A DNA stretch of 5,389 bases from JASFQI01 sp050115555 (GTDB taxonomy: Bacteria > Desulfobacterota > DSM-4660 > Desulfatiglandales > HGW-15). The DNA lies in contig JASFQI010000343.1 in the NCBI GenBank assembly GCA_050115555.1, forward strand, positions 1 through 5,389, read 5' to 3'. Each line of letters begins with the position of its first letter. Positions within the stretch are counted from its first letter, which is position 1. The position numbers and the translations under genes were made by a program. This document shows, in pieces, positions 5,387-5,389 of the stretch. The notes under the pieces were generated by a model. It saw only the letters and a program-made list of their open reading frames with translations, had not been told where the DNA came from and ran no database searches.

Positions 5387-5389
5387 ACA

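Overview
The window is a GC-rich (high-GC third positions) bacterial chromosome segment carrying four convincing protein genes and no RNA genes, CRISPR arrays or mobile elements. The look of the proteins (a DUF1846/UPF0371 protein, a small two-CBS-domain protein, and an MFS permease of a type I associate with sulfate-reducing and syntrophic bacteria) suggests a Gram-negative anaerobe of the Desulfobacterota (old Deltaproteobacteria). That assignment rests on memory of family resemblance and is low confidence.

Layout. Positions 1-306 hold no confident gene; a reading frame open from the window edge to a TGA at 166-168 may be the tail of an upstream gene. A very good sigma70-type promoter (TTGACA, 17-nt spacer, TATATT) at 307-335 drives a roughly 107-nt leader and then a two-gene unit: a ketopantoate reductase-family enzyme (449-1393) and a 12-helix MFS transporter (1390-2520) that starts on TTG inside the enzyme's stop codon (TTGA overlap). 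The two are almost certainly co-transcribed and probably translationally coupled. If the enzyme is a true PanE, they may link pantoate formation with movement of a pantoate- or pantothenate-like acid; no other pan gene is present, so the substrate is open.

Convergent to the transporter, only 24 nt away, is a 506-codon DUF1846 gene on the minus strand (4065-2545), of unknown biochemical role. Divergent from it, after a 501-nt spacer, lies a 183-residue CBS-domain protein (4567-5118) with its own promoter (TTGACA, 17 nt, TATGTT at 4351-4379) and an unusually long, hairpin-rich leader of about 180 nt. The last 270 nt are non-coding: GC-rich inverted repeats, then an abrupt AT-rich stretch with promoter-like hexamers and a perfect 14-bp palindrome, probably the control region of a rightward gene just outside the window.

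I do not see a clearly new multi-gene system. The most worthwhile unexplained elements are the structured leader of the CBS gene, the leader of the panE unit with two tandem Shine-Dalgarno/ATG pairs, the AT-rich palindrome at the right edge, and the uncharacterised DUF1846 protein.
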